This document shows positions 57,527 through 64,000 of a stretch of 64,000 bases of DNA, piece by piece. The notes under the pieces were generated by a model, which made no database searches, had not been told where the DNA came from, and saw only the letters and a program-made list of their open reading frames with translations. The stretch is taken from NCBI GenBank assembly GCA_002007465.1, contig LNAC01000230.1:2576646-2640645 (forward strand), written 5' to 3'. The stretch is from Ailurus styani (taxonomy: Eukaryota > Chordata > Mammalia > Carnivora > Ailuridae). Position 1 is the first letter of the stretch; every line of letters starts with the position of its first letter. The position numbers were made by a program, and so were the translations under genes.

Positions 57527-57897
57527 ACTAGGTCTTTGCAACAAAGTGGATGGAACTAGAGGGTATTATGCTAAGTGAAATAAGTCAATCAGAGGATGAC
57601 AATTATCATATGATCTCACTGATATGAGGAATTTAAGAAGCCAAACAGAGGAGCATAGGGGAAGGGAGGAAAAAATAAAACAAGACGAAACCAGAGAGGG
57701 AGACAAACCATGAGACTCTTAATCACAGGACAGAAACTGAGGGCTGCTGGAGGGGAGGGGGAGGAGGGATGGGGTCACCGGGGTGATGGACATAAAGGAG
57801 GCCACGTGGTGTAGTGAGCACTGGGTGTTAAAGAGACGGACGAATCACTGACCTGTACCTCTGAAACCAATACATTTTATGTTAATGAAAAATAAAA
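57527..57897 (+). mobile_element. LINE-1 3' end, carnivore type
   Basis: ACTAGAGGGTATTATGCTAA, GATCTCACTGATATGAGGAA, GACTCTTAATCACAGGACAG and GAGCACTGGGTGTTA, ending ATGAAAAATAAAAA. 5'-truncated to about 370 nt. Confidence 0.92.
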
Positions 57898-58079
57898 AGC
57901 TACGTGCAGTACAGTATACAGAACAAGCTATAGTTTCTATGTAAAACCATAAAAATGAAAATATGTATTTGGATAAAGAAACAATGGAAGCATATTTAAA
58001 CCAACCACCGTGGTCCCTTGAAAGGGCCTGAGTGGACAGGGAAGACAAGTGGTGATTTTTTTACAGGACACTTTTTTTT

Positions 58080-58172
58080 TTTAAATCATCTCTACCCCTA
58101 ACGTGGGGCTCGAACTCACAACCCTGAAGTCAAGAGTCGCACGCTCCATTGACTGAGCCAGCCAGGCGCCCC
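58080..58172 (-). mobile_element. Older short Can-SINE, antisense
   Basis: CCTAACGTGGGGCTCGAACT, CACAACCCTGAAGTCAAGAG, GAGCCAGCCAGGCGCCCC; the reverse of the short type. Confidence 0.88.
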
Positions 58173-58404
58173 TGTGTACCTTTTTATAGTTGATTTTTGA
58201 AGCACGTGACTATTACCTATCCAAAACTTAGAACAAATTAATTCCTCTGGCAAATTAAGAAACCGAAGACATTTTAGCTCATCTATTTCACTTCTTACTT
58301 GTCCTGTTGAACTCGCAGGGACAGGAGAGAGCGCTAGCAAACAGGAGATGAAAACGGAGTTCCCTGGAGGCAACCAGAATAAAATGTGTACGTCAGTGTG
58401 AAGC

Positions 58405-63026
<4,622 letters not shown>

Positions 63027-63432
63027 GTGGGGGCGCCGGGGTGGCTCAGCACCGTTGGGGAAGCAGCTGCCTTAGGCTCGGGTGATCCCAAGGCCCTAGG
63101 ATGGAGCCCTGGCCCCATGCTGGGCTCCCTGCTTAGAAGGCAGTCTGCGGGCACCTGGGTGGCTCAGTGGGTTAATGCCTCTGCTTTCGGCTCAGGTCAT
63201 GATCTCAGGGTCCTGGGATCGAGGCCCGCATTGGGCTCCCTGCTCAGCGGGGAGCCTGCTTCCCCCTCTCTCTCTGCCTGCCTCTCTGCCTCCTTGTGAT
63301 CTCTCTCCCTCTGTGAAATAAATAAATAAAATCTTTAAAAAAAAAAAAAAAGAAGGCAGTCTGCTTCGGCTTCTCCTCCTCCCCACTGCTCGTGCTCTCT
63401 CTCTAAAAAAAAAAAATCTTAAAAAAAAAAAG
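63027..63432 (+). mobile_element. Can-SINE (outer) carrying a nested young SINE
   Basis: Diverged head GGGGGCGCCGGGGTGGCTCA; resumes after the inner copy at CTTCTCCTCCTCCCCACTGC. Outer TSD AAAGCTACC. Confidence 0.92.
63149..63350 (+). mobile_element. Can-SINE (inner), young
   Basis: TSD AGAAGGCAGTCTGC at 63135-63148 and 63351-63364, copied from the host SINE. Confidence 0.97.
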
Positions 63433-63499
63433 CTACCTATGAAAATTCTTGTCCCCTGCTCTATCCCATTTACAGCAAAGAAGGAGGCAGAAACAGTAT

Positions 63500-63825
63500 C
63501 TGGCAAGTATTCTGCTAAATGAAATAAACCAGTGACAGCAGGAGAAATACTGCATGATTGCACTTACGTGAGGAATCTAAAACACAGTCCAACTCAGAAT
63601 CAGAGAGTAGATCAGTGGTTACCAGAGACTGGGGGCGTGTTTAAAATGGGAGTTACTAATCAGGGGCATAAAGTCTCAATTAAGCAAGACAAGTTAAGTT
63701 CTAGAACTCTGCCGTACAACACTGGGCCTGAACTTAACAATACCGTATTGTACACTTAAACATTTGTGAGTGGGGGAGATCCCGTGTTAAGTGTTCTTAC
63801 TACAATGAAAGAAAACTTAAAAAAA
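63500..63825 (+). mobile_element. Ancient L1 3' UTR in MOSPD1 intron
   Basis: TGCATGATTGCACTTACGTG, GATCAGTGGTTACCAGAGAC and TATTGTACACTTAAACATTT are an L1M 3' end. Confidence 0.82.
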
Positions 63826-64000
63826 CATTAGCCAGGCTGCAGTCTTACAGTGCTCGCTGTGTGTGTGCAATATTCATGCCCATATTTCTAAGAAACCTGG
63901 TAACAGCATATTGTCATACAGCTTTTCCCACTACCCTTCTTTCATTAAAAGGAATAGCCAACAGCAACACAATCTTGTGTTTTATTAATGAAATAACACT

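Overview
The window is mammalian nuclear DNA from a caniform carnivore, most likely a mustelid or close relative. The evidence is the dominant repeat: about 60 tRNA-derived Can-SINEs (head GGGGCGCCTGGGTGGCTCAG, then a CT-rich stretch, then AATAAATAAATAAAATCTT and an A tail) in 64 kb. Many are near-consensus and bracketed by clear target-site duplications (TSDs). The many copies with a GTGGGTTAAAGCC head and a CTACTTGTGATCTCTCTCTC body look like the young mustelid-type subfamily. Carnivore LINE-1 3' ends, MIR and L2 relics and three MLT1-like LTR relics make up most of the rest.

Two protein-coding genes are recognisable, and both are incomplete at the window edges. On the + strand, seven exons between 9709 and 18443 join in frame (531 nt, 176 residues plus stop). 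They encode the C-terminal two thirds of a PABIR/FAM122 family protein (inhibitors of PP2A-B55), best assigned to PABIR3 (FAM122C). On the - strand, two exons (62338-62499 and 60055-60086) encode the last 63 complete residues of MOSPD1, including both membrane segments and the stop; its 3' UTR runs to about 58405. The tail-to-tail PABIR3 > < MOSPD1 order matches the human Xq26.3 neighbourhood, so this is probably the X chromosome.

Layout: 1-9708 is upstream or intronic sequence of PABIR3 with an old L1 split by several SINEs. 9709-18443 is PABIR3 with a dense SINE cluster at 13984-15170. 18444-58400 is the intergenic interval. It holds L1 copies (two with 5' inversions), a 5S rRNA pseudogene (23356-23445), a UBA52 retropseudogene broken by two SINEs (29331-30290), a 132-base assembly gap (44492-44623), and a less repetitive, more GC-rich stretch (about 51400-55500) with a perfect DR1 motif and a GC-box cluster. 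58405-64000 is the 3' part of MOSPD1.

I found no CRISPR array, functional tRNA or rRNA gene, or complete transposon ORF, and no clearly new biological system. The most useful observations are a probable 2-nt deletion that rewrites the PABIR3 C-terminus, a SINE that supplies the first AATAAA downstream of the PABIR3 stop, a young poly(A)-rich SINE beside a PABIR3 splice acceptor, a well-resolved twin-primed L1, and two SINE insertions 15 nt apart in the UBA52 pseudogene. Repeat boundaries were read by eye and are accurate to roughly 5-20 bases unless a TSD is cited.
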